Under the pieces are notes generated by a model. That model worked only from the letters and a program-made list of their open reading frames with translations. It was not told where the DNA came from and ran no database searches. Source: Phascolarctobacterium sp. ET69 (GTDB lineage: Bacteria > Bacillota > Negativicutes > Acidaminococcales > Acidaminococcaceae). From it: a stretch of DNA of 64,000 bases. The stretch covers positions 1 to 64,000 of the forward strand of contig NZ_JAMBLR010000001.1 of NCBI RefSeq assembly GCF_023336935.1, read 5' to 3'. Every line of letters begins with the position of its first letter. Within the stretch, counting starts at the first letter, position 1. Shown here piece after piece: positions 1-7,261 of this stretch. A program made the translations under genes and the position numbers.

Positions 1-978
1 GCAATCAGAGGCGAAATTGGCCAAGAACATGCTGATAGAGTTGCCGCAGACCAAGAACTTGCTGACAAAATCGGTCAGGAAGAAATGAACAGGGTTAATG
101 AGGATGCAGCAATTAGGGGTGAAATAAGCCAAGAACATGCTGATAGAGTTGCCGCAGATGCAGATCATCAGGAACAACTTGATGATCACAGCCAGCAGCT
201 TGATGCAGTACGCGGAGAAATCAGCGAAGAACACAGAGTAAACGGAGAACAGAACGAAATCCTTGCAGATCATCAGGAACAGCTTGATGATCACAGCCAG
301 CAGCTTGATGCAGTACGCGGAGAAATCAGCAGTGAAATTCGTGATAGAACAGAAGCAGATGAAAAACTCCAGCAAAGCATTGATATTCAACGCGAAGTAA
401 TTGGTGCTGATAGTACTGAAGACCTTCAGAACGCTTACAGAGGTACTAATTATATTAGCGATGCTGAAAATATGGTAGATGCAGACCGCAAACTTGACGC
501 TGCTATCAGCGACGTTAACAGCCGCGTAGATGGTATTGAAAACCGTGTTGACGGTTTGGAAGACCGCATTGATAAAGTAGGCGCAATGTCCGCAGCTATC
601 GCAAACCTGCGTACCATGGGGTATGACCCTGCTGCACCGACCGAAGTAGCAGTAGGCGTAGGCCAGTACCGTGATGAAACCGGTATGGCACTCGGCCTGT
701 TCCATTACCCGAACCGCGACTTCATGCTGAGCTTGTCCGTATCCACCAGCGGTGATGAATACATGGGCGGTATTGGCGCAACATGGAAATTTGGCCGTAA
801 ATCTCCCGAAAAAGTAGCCGAAATTAAAAAAGCACAGGCAGAAGCTGACGCAAGACGTGCGGAAGAACAAAAACTTGCTAAAGCAGAAGAAATGAAGAAA
901 GCTGCTAAGGAAGCTAAAGTGCAGGCACAAATGGAACGCCATGCCAAAATGCTGGCTGAACAGGAAGCACAGGCTTAA
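1..978 (+). CDS. Trimeric autotransporter adhesin (YadA-like), C-terminal part; 5' end outside window
   Basis: The reading frame is open from base 1, so the start lies upstream; the ATG at 85 is internal. The visible N-terminal part is a heptad-like, charged stalk with repeated units containing Arg-Gly-Glu-Ile and Gln-Gln-Leu-Asp. It is followed by a neck (about 490-590) with Asn-Ser-Arg-Val-Asp and Glu-Asn-Arg-Val-Asp units. Next comes a YadA-type membrane anchor beginning near MSAAIANLRTMG (586 onward) with four short beta strands ending at Trp-Lys-Phe (784-792). In this family three chains form one 12-stranded outer-membrane barrel and the stalk projects outward. Oddly, about 61 further residues rich in Ala, Lys and Glu follow the last strand, where most family members stop. 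A perfect hairpin follows the gene. The family assignment is firm; the ligand is unknown. Confidence 0.88.
   Translation, partial: AIRGEIGQEHADRVAADQELADKIGQEEMNRVNEDAAIRGEISQEHADRVAADADHQEQLDDHSQQLDAVRGEISEEHRVNGEQNEILADHQEQLDDHSQQLDAVRGEISSEIRDRTEADEKLQQSIDIQREVIGADSTEDLQNAYRGTNYISDAENMVDADRKLDAAISDVNSRVDGIENRVDGLEDRIDKVGAMSAAIANLRTMGYDPAAPTEVAVGVGQYRDETGMALGLFHYPNRDFMLSLSVSTSGDEYMGGIGATWKFGRKSPEKVAEIKKAQAEADARRAEEQKLAKAEEMKKAAKEAKVQAQMERHAKMLAEQEAQA
161..330 (+). repeat. In-frame direct repeats in the adhesin stalk
   Basis: Bases 161-225 and 266-330 are 65-base copies differing at one position (177 versus 282). They are offset by 105 bases, exactly 35 codons. A second pair, 21-50 and 129-158, is identical over 30 bases and offset by 108 bases, 36 codons. 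Both preserve frame, so recombination between copies would lengthen or shorten the coiled-coil stalk without disrupting the gene. Confidence 0.9.
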
Positions 979-1010
979 TTTGAGCAATAACTAAAAACAG
1001 GTTCTGTAAT

Positions 1011-1040
1011 AAATAAAGGTGGGGCAACCCACCTTTATTT
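1011..1040 (+). terminator. Intrinsic terminator after the adhesin gene
   Basis: A perfect 13-bp stem (AAATAAAGGTGGG with its complement) closes a GCAA tetraloop. The 3' arm ends in TTTATTTAT. The stem is A/T-flanked and nearly symmetric, so it may work in both directions. It separates the adhesin from the small secreted protein downstream. Confidence 0.75.
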
Positions 1041-1070
1041 ATATAATTGTGATTTAAAGGATAAAATTTT

Positions 1071-1526
1071 ATGGGCAAACTAAAAGGACTAATGACAACC
1101 TGCCTTACAGCAGCGGCATTGTGCATGCTGCCGCTGCCAACCTTGGCGCAGACTCTGCTTGAAGCAGGCAAAACAGATGTAGGCACGCTGTATATAGACA
1201 GCGAAAGCGTAAGCACCGTAAAAAAAGACGGCAAATATTACCTTGCCTTTTTTGCTGAAGAAAAATATACAGATGAAGCTTTCCTTGCGGCATTAAGGCA
1301 GGGGGAAGATATGCAGAACGCGGTAAGCGGCATTAGCCTGTATTTGTTTAATACCTTCGGCAGCGAGTATACTATCGGCGCAAGCTATGTGGTGGATGCT
1401 GAAGGTAAAATTTGTGCAGACCTTGGGGCAAATACCATACCGCAGGATGCAAGGGGCAATAAAACTCTGCGCAACGCCTACACAATGGCGCTTAAAATAT
1501 TACAGCGCAAAACCGCCGGGCAGTAA
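1071..1526 (+). CDS. Small secreted protein of unknown function
   Basis: 151 residues. The first 26 or so form a signal peptide: positive start, hydrophobic core, and a cleavage site like Pro-Thr-Leu-Ala-Gln. The mature part starts with a segment of the form Gly-Thr-Leu-Tyr-Ile-Asp-Ser-Glu-Ser-Val followed by Tyr-Tyr-Leu-Ala-Phe-Phe-Ala-Glu-Glu. This layout occurs in many small periplasmic or surface proteins of diderm Firmicutes and is loosely like surface-adhesin protein E, but I cannot assign a family. AAAGGA lies 8 bases before the ATG. It sits just after a terminator that ends the adhesin gene, so it probably has its own transcript. No lipobox is present. Confidence 0.7.
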   Translation: MGKLKGLMTTCLTAAALCMLPLPTLAQTLLEAGKTDVGTLYIDSESVSTVKKDGKYYLAFFAEEKYTDEAFLAALRQGEDMQNAVSGISLYLFNTFGSEYTIGASYVVDAEGKICADLGANTIPQDARGNKTLRNAYTMALKILQRKTAGQ

Positions 1527-1643
1527 AAGGCAGGCAAACAGCATAAAGTAAAACACAATTAAAATAATGCGGCAAACAAAGCATTTACAGCAGGCAAAGG
1601 CCTTGGTGCATGCCAAAAAACATATCAATATATACGAGGTGAT

Positions 1644-1997
1644 ATGGTGGAAATAAAAGAAATACCGTTTAACCAGACGATGCTGAAAAAAGCGGTAGGG
1701 GAAGATGAAATAGAATACTATAACATCAACCAGCGTGACGAAAATGGAGGCAGAACTCTGGAACTTAAAATAACAGACAGCGAAGGCAGGCGCAAAGTAG
1801 TAGTGCTTGCCGACAGGGGGTTCTGCATAGAAGCAAGAGAGGTAGAGCTAAAGCCGTTCTGCGGCAGGGAAGAACGCAACAGGGAGATATGGCGTTTATA
1901 TAATGAAGAACATTTAACGCAGGTCTTTCTGGCAAACCTGTTCAGTATAACGCAGCCTTCCGTATCGCTGATTGTTAAGCAAATGAAAGAAAAATAA
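1644..1997 (+). CDS. Small helix-turn-helix protein, function unknown
   Basis: 117 residues with no signal peptide. The N-terminal two thirds are acidic and mixed, with no motif I recognise. The last 45 residues read as a helix-turn-helix: an Arg-rich helix (EERNREIWRLYNEE), then LTQVFLANLFSITQPSVSLIVKQ, where Leu-Ala-xx-Phe-xxx-Gln-xx-Val-Ser fits a recognition helix like those of sigma-70 region 4 or MerR-like regulators. A DNA-binding role is therefore inferred. A GAGGTGAT ribosome site lies 5 bases before the ATG, and a strong terminator follows at 2007-2047. No partner gene is adjacent in the same transcript, and the target is unknown. Confidence 0.65.
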   Translation: MVEIKEIPFNQTMLKKAVGEDEIEYYNINQRDENGGRTLELKITDSEGRRKVVVLADRGFCIEAREVELKPFCGREERNREIWRLYNEEHLTQVFLANLFSITQPSVSLIVKQMKEK

Positions 1998-2006
1998 TTT
2001 TTACCG

Positions 2007-2047
2007 GCACCTTAAAGTTTAAAATGGCTTTTAAGGTGCTTTTTTTA
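2007..2047 (+). terminator. Intrinsic terminator after the HTH gene
   Basis: Stem GCACCTTAAA (2007-2016) pairs with TTTAAGGTGC (2030-2039), followed by a run of seven T. Confidence 0.9.
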
Positions 2048-2123
2048 TTGATGCCAGAAGACGGAAATTTTTATTATTTTTGCGATATGAACAAATATTT
2101 TACAAAAAAATAAATAATTATTA

Positions 2124-2152
2124 TTGATTAAATGCGAGGACTGTGTTATACT
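2124..2152 (+). promoter_or_regulatory. Ferritin promoter
   Basis: TTGATT (2124-2129), 17-bp spacer and TATACT (2147-2152), with TG one base before the -10 (extended -10). Transcription would start near 2159, about 36 bases before the ferritin ATG. No clear Fur-box palindrome is visible. Confidence 0.75.
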
Positions 2153-2194
2153 TAAATCATCAAGAAAGCGTTTCCGAAAAAGGAGGATTTTAAT

Positions 2195-2680
2195 ATGAAG
2201 AAAAAAGTTTACAAAGCATTTAACGAGCAGGTTCAGGCTGAATTATATTCTGCATATATGTATCTGGCAATGAGCCTTGATATGGAAGCTAAAAATTTTA
2301 AAGGTATGGCACACTGGCTGAAAGCACAGTATGAAGAAGAACGTGAGCATGCTTTTAAATTAATGGGCTTTATGCAGGATTGCGGCGAAAAACCGGAACT
2401 GCTTGCTATTGAAGCACCGGCTGCCGATTACGGCACTCCGCTGGAACTGTTCAAAAAAGTTCTGGAACATGAAAAATATGTTACTTCCCGCATTCACGAT
2501 ATGTATGAAGTAGCTTTGGCAGAAAAAGACTATGCTGCCCAGAGCCATTTGAAATGGTTCATTGACGAACAGGTTGAAGAAGAAGCCAGTGCTTCCGAAA
2601 TTGTTGAAAAACTGCAAATGGTTGGCGATAATGTTGGCGGCCTGTTCATTATTGACGGCCAGCTCGGCGCAAGAAAATAA
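2195..2680 (+). CDS. ftnA: Ferritin (non-haem iron storage protein)
   Basis: 161 residues, the usual length for bacterial ferritin. It oxidises Fe(II) at a di-iron centre and stores ferric mineral in a 24-subunit cytosolic shell. The expected ferroxidase ligands are all visible and spaced as in E. coli FtnA minus one residue: Glu16, Glu49, His52 (in EEEREHA), Glu93, Gln126 and Glu129. There is no haem-binding Met pattern typical of bacterioferritin. AAAGGAGG lies 8 bases before the ATG. The gene has its own promoter, and the promoter for infC follows immediately, so it is probably monocistronic. Expression under iron or oxidative control is likely for the family but no operator is evident. 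Confidence 0.95.
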   Translation: MKKKVYKAFNEQVQAELYSAYMYLAMSLDMEAKNFKGMAHWLKAQYEEEREHAFKLMGFMQDCGEKPELLAIEAPAADYGTPLELFKKVLEHEKYVTSRIHDMYEVALAEKDYAAQSHLKWFIDEQVEEEASASEIVEKLQMVGDNVGGLFIIDGQLGARK

Positions 2681-2692
2681 TTAAATAATTTG

Positions 2693-2721
2693 TTGACAAG
2701 GCTGCACGGTTGTGTTATTAT
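2693..2721 (+). promoter_or_regulatory. Promoter of the infC-rpmI-rplT operon
   Basis: TTGACA (2693-2698), 17-bp spacer and TATTAT (2716-2721), with an extended -10 TG at 2713-2714. It is one of the strongest promoters in the window. The start point should be near 2728, giving a leader of about 130 bases. Confidence 0.85.
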
Positions 2722-2727
2722 ATTCTG

Positions 2728-2828
2728 GTAACAAAGTAGAAGCCGCTCGCTTCTCACCTTGCAGCTACGCTCGACAGGGTTGGATATGTATTAACGCGGG
2801 TGGATTTGTTCTGCCCGCTTTTCTTTTT
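2728..2828 (+). ncRNA. L20-type autoregulatory leader of infC operon, with terminator
   Basis: The leader carries a small hairpin (GAAGC ... GCTTC, about 2740-2755) ending in CTCACC. It ends in a terminator: GCGGG (2796-2800) pairs with CCCGC (2814-2818), followed by TTTTCTTTTT. The CACC after the first hairpin can pair with the GGTGG at 2799-2803 inside the terminator arm, the kind of alternative pairing used in Firmicute L20 leaders. There, free ribosomal protein L20 binds the leader and promotes early termination. The position directly ahead of infC-rpmI-rplT fits. The family match is from memory of the motif; a covariance-model search would settle it. Confidence 0.75.
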
Positions 2829-2856
2829 GACTGAAATATTTTGGAGGTGACTTGTC

Positions 2857-3375
2857 ATAGCTAAGGAAAACTTGCGTATCAATGAAGAAATTCGGGCACG
2901 TGAAGTGCGCGTTATCGGCAGCGATGGCGAACAGCTCGGAATTATGTCCGGCCGCGAAGCCCAGCAGCTTGCTTATGAAAAACATCTCGACCTGGTGGAA
3001 ATTGCACCTACTGCCAAACCGCCTGTGTGCCGGATTATGGATTACGGCAAGTATCGTTACGAGCAGCAGAAACGCGAAAAAGAGTCTCGTAAGAAACAGA
3101 AAACATTTGACATTAAAGAAGTTAAGCTGCGCCCCGGCATTGAAGAACATGACTTCAACGTTAAGTTTAAAAATGCCGTGCGTTTCTTAGAAGATGGCGA
3201 CAAAGTAAAAGTTACCATTATGTTCCGCGGACGTGAGCTTTCGCATCCGGAACTGGGTGAAGTTCTTTTAAACAAAATGGCTGCCCAGCTTAAAGAGATG
3301 GCAGTTGTTGAAAGACAGCCCAAACTTGAAGGCAAAAACATGATTATGATAGTTGCGCCGAAACCGAGTAAATAA
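2857..3375 (+). CDS. infC: Translation initiation factor IF-3
   Basis: 172 residues from a proposed AUA start. IF-3 binds the 30S subunit, prevents premature 50S joining and checks the start codon. The N-terminal domain (LRINEEIRAREVRVIG...), the Lys/Arg-rich linker and the C-terminal domain (about residues 85-170, with VKVTIMFRGRE) are all present. GGAGGTG at 2843-2849 is 7 bases from ATA at 2857, giving Met-Ala-Lys-Glu-Asn-Leu-Arg. The only other in-frame start, TTG at 2872, is 22 bases away and removes conserved residues. A TTG at 2852 is in another frame and hits a stop. A rare start codon allows IF-3 to repress its own translation, as known for AUU in E. coli. First gene of infC-rpmI-rplT. 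Confidence 0.93.
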   Translation: MAKENLRINEEIRAREVRVIGSDGEQLGIMSGREAQQLAYEKHLDLVEIAPTAKPPVCRIMDYGKYRYEQQKREKESRKKQKTFDIKEVKLRPGIEEHDFNVKFKNAVRFLEDGDKVKVTIMFRGRELSHPELGEVLLNKMAAQLKEMAVVERQPKLEGKNMIMIVAPKPSK

Positions 3376-3389
3376 GGAGGATTTTTTAA

Positions 3390-3590
3390 ATGAAGTTGAA
3401 AATGAAAACCCGCAGAGCTGCTGCAAAACGTTTCAAAAAAACCGCTTCCGGTGAATTTAAACGTGCCAAAGGTTATAAGAGCCATATTCTTGAGAAAAAA
3501 GCTCCTGCCCGCAAGAGAAATCTGCGCAAAGCTACTTTAGTGCATAAAACTGACCATGAACGCGTAGTTAAAATGCTGCCGTATGCATAA
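3390..3590 (+). CDS. rpmI: 50S ribosomal protein L35
   Basis: 66 residues, highly basic, with the family's opening [20 protein letters not shown] and the [14 protein letters not shown] segment. Part of the large subunit. AAGGAGG lies 8 bases upstream of the ATG. It sits between infC and rplT in the conserved order, 14 bases after infC, so it is co-transcribed from the L20-controlled promoter. Confidence 0.98.
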   Translation: MKLKMKTRRAAAKRFKKTASGEFKRAKGYKSHILEKKAPARKRNLRKATLVHKTDHERVVKMLPYA

Positions 3591-3618
3591 TTAGTGGAGT
3601 TAAGGGAGGATATTACTA

Positions 3619-3972
3619 ATGGCAAGAATTAAAGTTGGTGTAACTGCACACCGCCGTCATAAACATATTTTAAAACTGGCTAAAGGTTACCGCGGAGCTA
3701 AACATTTACAGTTCAAAAAAGCTAACGAAACTGTAATGAAAGCATTGAGCTATGCACGCCGCGACCGCCGTGCTAAAAAACGCGAGTTCCGCCGTTTGTG
3801 GATTGCCCGTATCAATGCTGCAACCCGTGCTAACGGCATGAGCTACAGCCGCTTTATCTGCGGCCTTACAAAAGCAGGCATTCAGCTTGACCGTAAGGTT
3901 TTGGCAGATATGGCAATTTTCGATGCAGCTGCATTTGCAAAACTGGTTGAAACCGCTAAAGCTGCTCTGTAA
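3619..3972 (+). CDS. rplT: 50S ribosomal protein L20
   Basis: 117 residues, the standard length. It has the basic N-terminal extension ([20 protein letters not shown]) and the globular C-terminal domain, which in this family also binds the operon's own leader RNA. L20 is needed early in 50S assembly and, in Bacillus, represses infC-rpmI-rplT. GGGAGG lies 10 bases before the ATG. The operon ends at a strong terminator just downstream. Confidence 0.98.
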   Translation: MARIKVGVTAHRRHKHILKLAKGYRGAKHLQFKKANETVMKALSYARRDRRAKKREFRRLWIARINAATRANGMSYSRFICGLTKAGIQLDRKVLADMAIFDAAAFAKLVETAKAAL

Positions 3973-3982
3973 ATTAAGCATT

Positions 3983-4020
3983 AAAAGACCAACGTTTTAC
4001 CGCGTTGGTCTTTTTTTATT
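3983..4020 (+). terminator. Terminator of infC-rpmI-rplT
   Basis: Stem AAAAGACCAACG (3983-3994) pairs with CGTTGGTCTTTT (4003-4014), with a T-rich tail to 4020. Confidence 0.95.
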
Positions 4021-4031
4021 TGTGTAAAAAT

Positions 4032-4059
4032 TTGCAAAAATTTCATAATTTGGTATAAT
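4032..4059 (+). promoter_or_regulatory. Promoter of ktrB-ktrA
   Basis: TTGCAA (4032-4037), 16-bp spacer and TATAAT (4054-4059), with an extended -10 (TGG before the hexamer). The leader of about 65 bases before the ktrB TTG shows no obvious ydaO/c-di-AMP riboswitch; it is too short for one. Confidence 0.75.
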
Positions 4060-4131
4060 ACGTGGTAACAGCCGTAATGGCTTTAATAATAAAAATTTTA
4101 GCAAAAAGTTTTTAAATGAGGTGAGTATACC

Positions 4132-5493
4132 TTGGGGCGTGAAAATAAGTTTTTGCGTTGGATTGGGCAGGCTTTTAACGGCAGCCAGATGGTGGCATTA
4201 AGCTTTATGCTGCTTATTTTGGCCGGCGCGTTTTTGTTTATGCTGCCAATTTCCACGCAGGACAGGCAGGGCCTTGCTTTTCTTGATGCGCTGTTTACGG
4301 CAACGTCGGCTTCGTGCGTTACGGGGCTGACGGTTATCGACGTTGGCAACCAGCTTTCGTGGTTCGGCAAAATGGTGCTGATTGCGCTGATACAAATCGG
4401 CGGCCTTGGCATTATGACAATGACGACGCTGGTAATGGTTATTGCCGGGCGCAAGGTTAGCCTGCGTGAGCGTCTGTTTTTGCAGGAATCTATGAACCAG
4501 ACGGAAATATCCGGCGTTGTACGCATTGCGCTGAACATTATTAAGTATACGCTTGTAATTGAGTTCTTTTTTGGCACAATTCTGGCGGCGCATTTTGCTT
4601 TTGTTAAGGATATGGGCTGGATTGGCGTTGTTTACGGCTACTGGCATTCCGTATCGGCCTTTTGTAATGCCGGTTTTGACCTGATGGGCGATTATAAGAG
4701 CCTTATTGATTATCACGGCGATATCGTTATTAATTTAAGCATTGCGCTTTTGATTACTCTCGGCGGCCTTGGTTTTATGGTGCTGGAAGATTTAAAGCGC
4801 GGCTGGAACTGGGAGCGTTTTTCGCTGCATACAAAAATAGTGCTTTTAACAAGCGTTGGCTTAAACGTTGTGGGTACTTTGCTTTTATGGGGCTTTGAAT
4901 CAAACAATCCGTATACTTTGGGCAATATGAGCATGTTCGACAGCTGGATGGCAGCGTTTTTCCAGGCGGTGTCCTCGCGTACTGCCGGTTTTAATACCAT
5001 TGATTTAATGCATCTGCATGACAGCAGCTTGTTTGTGCTGATTATCTGGATGTTTATCGGTGCGGGCAGCGGTTCTACCGGCGGCGGCATTAAAACAACC
5101 ACGTTTATTGTGCTTATGGCGTCGTTATGGTATATGCTGAAGGGCCAGCGTGATGTGGTAATGTTTGGCAGGCGCATTGATGAAAAGATTGTTGACAAAT
5201 CGTTTGTAATTACTGTACTGTGCCTTATCTGGGTGCTTTTTGCCACCATGATGCTTTTGGTAATAAATAACGGGCATTATCCGTTTGTAGATATTTTGTT
5301 TGAGGTTGTTTCCGGGTTCGGTACGGTAGGTTTGGGCATTGGCATTACGCCCGACTGGCAGCCGTTTGGCAAATGGATTTTAATTTTAACCATGTATATC
5401 GGCCGTATCGGTATTTTAACTTTTATTTTGAGTTTCTTAAGTTCCGGTACCAACAAAATAAGGTATCCGTCGGAACATATCAACATAGGTTAA
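4132..5493 (+). CDS. ktrB: Potassium uptake channel subunit KtrB (TrkH family)
   Basis: 453 residues, the length of KtrB rather than the longer TrkH. It is an integral inner-membrane K+ translocation subunit. Four pore-loop repeats can be seen by their filter motifs: SASCVTGLT, SAFCNAGFD, SSRTAGFNT and SGFGTVGLG. The third repeat also has the Gly-rich intramembrane gate stretch (GAGSGSTGGGIKTTT). The start is TTG at 4132, 6-7 bases after GAGGTGAG; no ATG fits. ktrA follows after 13 bases, so the two form a classical Ktr system in which KtrA gates KtrB. Na+ dependence is typical of the family but not proven here. Confidence 0.93.
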   Translation: MGRENKFLRWIGQAFNGSQMVALSFMLLILAGAFLFMLPISTQDRQGLAFLDALFTATSASCVTGLTVIDVGNQLSWFGKMVLIALIQIGGLGIMTMTTLVMVIAGRKVSLRERLFLQESMNQTEISGVVRIALNIIKYTLVIEFFFGTILAAHFAFVKDMGWIGVVYGYWHSVSAFCNAGFDLMGDYKSLIDYHGDIVINLSIALLITLGGLGFMVLEDLKRGWNWERFSLHTKIVLLTSVGLNVVGTLLLWGFESNNPYTLGNMSMFDSWMAAFFQAVSSRTAGFNTIDLMHLHDSSLFVLIIWMFIGAGSGSTGGGIKTTTFIVLMASLWYMLKGQRDVVMFGRRIDEKIVDKSFVITVLCLIWVLFATMMLLVINNGHYPFVDILFEVVSGFGTVGLGIGITPDWQPFGKWILILTMYIGRIGILTFILSFLSSGTNKIRYPSEHINIG

Positions 5494-5506
5494 TGGGGTG
5501 TAAATA

Positions 5507-6172
5507 ATGGCAAAAAACAATAAACAAAAACAGTTTGCGGTGCTTGGCCTGGGGCGCTTCGGCACCAGCGTGGCGCTTACGCTGCACGAGCTTGGCTACC
5601 AGGTTTTGGGCGTTGACAGTGATGAAGAAATTGTGCAGGATTTGTCGCACGAGCTGACGCATGTTGTAAGTGCGGATGCTTCTGACGAAAACACCCTGCG
5701 CAGCCTTGGCATTAATAACTACGAGGTTGTTATTGTAGGCATCGGCCCCCTTGAAGACAACCTTTTAACAACGCTGAACCTTAAGGAAATGGGCGTGCCG
5801 TTTGTTGCCGTTAAAGCAACCAGTGCAGTACACGGCAAAATGCTTGAAAAAATCGGCGCCGATAAAATTATTTACCCTGAACGCGACATGGGCAAGCGCG
5901 TTGCCCATAACCTTATTTCCAGCAGCATTGTTGACTACATTGAAATGAGCAACAACATCAGCCTTATGAGTACGAATATTCCTCATTCGCTGGTTGGCAA
6001 AAACCTTATCGAATCCGATTTGCGCAAACGTTACAATGTTAACGTTGTTGCCATCAAGCATGAAGGCGTAACTTATATTAACCCGAAACCGACGCAGGTT
6101 TTGGAAGAAGGCGACGAGATGATTGTTATCGGCGAGCATCAGAACATTAAAGCCTTAGAGGAAATTGTTTAA
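5507..6172 (+). CDS. ktrA: Potassium uptake regulatory subunit KtrA (RCK protein)
   Basis: 221 residues in the usual KtrA layout. An N-terminal RCK Rossmann domain carries GLGRFGTSVA and an acidic residue at the end of strand 2 (GVDSDEE). A C-terminal RCK_C domain runs from about residue 140 (SLVGKNLIESDLRKRYNVNVVAIKH...). The ring binds ATP/ADP, and RCK_C often binds c-di-AMP in Firmicutes. It is a peripheral cytosolic partner of KtrB. GGGGTG precedes the ATG. The last base of its stop codon is the first base of the next gene's ATG, suggesting translational coupling to the methyltransferase. Confidence 0.93.
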   Translation: MAKNNKQKQFAVLGLGRFGTSVALTLHELGYQVLGVDSDEEIVQDLSHELTHVVSADASDENTLRSLGINNYEVVIVGIGPLEDNLLTTLNLKEMGVPFVAVKATSAVHGKMLEKIGADKIIYPERDMGKRVAHNLISSSIVDYIEMSNNISLMSTNIPHSLVGKNLIESDLRKRYNVNVVAIKHEGVTYINPKPTQVLEEGDEMIVIGEHQNIKALEEIV

Positions 6173-6957
6173 TGAAAGAGATTACAAGCCTTGGCAACGC
6201 CGTTGTTAAGGATGTGTGCAATTTAAAACAGAAAAAGTACCGTGAACGCAGCGGCAGTTTTGTTGTTGAAGGCCTGCGCGCCGTTGAAGAAGCGGTGCGT
6301 TATGCCGCTGTGCAGAAGATTTTTGCCGTGCCTGATACTGCAAATACCAGATTGGCGCAGCTTTTGGCTGATGCTGCCGCAAAAAACATTGAGCTTTACA
6401 GCGTGACGGAACAGGTTATGAAAAAAATGAGCGACACGGAAGCGCCGCAGGGTGTTTTGGCGGTGTGCTGCAAGCCGCAGGGTTTTATAGTGGCAGACGG
6501 TACTGTGCTTGTGCTTGACCGTGTGGCTGACCCCGGCAATGTCGGCACGTTAATCCGCACGGCGGAAGCGGCAGGCATTGCAGCCGTTGTTTTGCTGGCG
6601 GGCTGCGCCGATGCTTATGCGCCAAAAACAGTGCGTTCCACCATGGGCTCGCTTTTGCGCATGCCTGTTTTGTGCGATATGCCGGAAGCTGAGTTTACCG
6701 GCTGGGCACATAAAAACAATTATGAAATTATGGTTACCTGCCTTGACGGCGCACAAAACATGTATGAGGCGGAGTTTGGCGCGCGCACGGCCATAGTTGT
6801 GGGCAGCGAGGCTTACGGCGCTTCGGAAAGCTTAAAGGCTGCCGCTGCCAAAAGGGTGTTTATACCGATGCAGGGCAGGGCAGAATCGCTTAATGCGGCA
6901 GTAGCAGGGGGCATAGTTATGTTTGAAGCCATGCGCCGCCGTCTTGCAACAAAATAA
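6172..6957 (+). CDS. TrmH/SpoU-family RNA 2'-O-methyltransferase
   Basis: 261 residues. An N-terminal substrate-binding domain (about 1-95, with SFVVEGLRAVEEAV) is followed by a SPOUT domain with the three SpoU motifs: DPGNVGTLIRTAEAAG, VGSEAYG and IPMQGRAESLNAAVAGGI. The Asn and Arg of motif 1 and the Ser-Leu-Asn of motif 3 are intact, so it should be an active AdoMet-dependent ribose methyltransferase, probably of rRNA (RlmB/YsgA-like) as in Bacillus, where such a gene precedes pheST. It overlaps the ktrA stop by one base. A strong promoter for pheST lies in its last codons and just beyond. The exact target nucleotide cannot be told from sequence. Confidence 0.9.
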   Translation: MKEITSLGNAVVKDVCNLKQKKYRERSGSFVVEGLRAVEEAVRYAAVQKIFAVPDTANTRLAQLLADAAAKNIELYSVTEQVMKKMSDTEAPQGVLAVCCKPQGFIVADGTVLVLDRVADPGNVGTLIRTAEAAGIAAVVLLAGCADAYAPKTVRSTMGSLLRMPVLCDMPEAEFTGWAHKNNYEIMVTCLDGAQNMYEAEFGARTAIVVGSEAYGASESLKAAAAKRVFIPMQGRAESLNAAVAGGIVMFEAMRRRLATK

Positions 6958-6972
6958 AGGCTGTGTTATAAT
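6944..6972 (+). promoter_or_regulatory. pheST promoter, overlapping the end of the methyltransferase gene
   Basis: TTGCAA (6944-6949) lies inside the coding region. A 17-bp spacer leads to TATAAT (6967-6972), preceded by an extended -10 TG. The transcript would start near 6979, directly at the T-box leader. Confidence 0.8.
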
Positions 6973-6978
6973 AATACA

Positions 6979-7217
6979 CGTCAATTTATAAAATTTGTGC
7001 TATGAAAAAGAGAGTAGGCATAAACTGCGACGCAGAGAGCAGGGCCATGGCTGAAAGCCCCGTGATACAGGTTGTGCCGAAGTTCACTTTGGAGCATCCG
7101 TTTTGAAAATAAGTAGGAACGGCGTTTGCCGCGTTAAGGCGTTATGAGGTACAAAACAGGGTGGTACCGCGGAAGTTATGCAGCTTTCGCCCCTTTGAAG
7201 GGGCGGAGGCTTTTTTA
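6979..7217 (+). promoter_or_regulatory. Phe T-box leader (tRNA-sensing attenuator) of pheST
   Basis: The hallmark T-box sequence AGGGTGGTACCGCG is at 7158-7171. It is followed by a terminator with a 12-bp stem (7182-7193 with 7200-7211) and a T run to 7217. The long upstream stem I region includes the usual AGTA-type bulge (GAGAGTAGG near 7010). A TTC at 7083-7085 sits where the specifier codon is expected, matching phenylalanine. Uncharged tRNA-Phe would stabilise the antiterminator and allow pheST expression. The specifier placement is by eye; the T-box itself is certain. Confidence 0.95.
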
Positions 7218-7261
7218 TTTTTACCGCCTGCCCCTGAATGCTGAATTTTGGGAGGTTAAGT

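Noticed and set aside
1-400. CRISPR-like repeats
   Set aside because: The repeats are in-frame coding units of a coiled-coil stalk with no regular unique spacers and no cas genes.
2872-2874. TTG as the infC start
   Set aside because: It is 22 bases from the ribosome site and removes conserved N-terminal residues; ATA at 2857 fits better.
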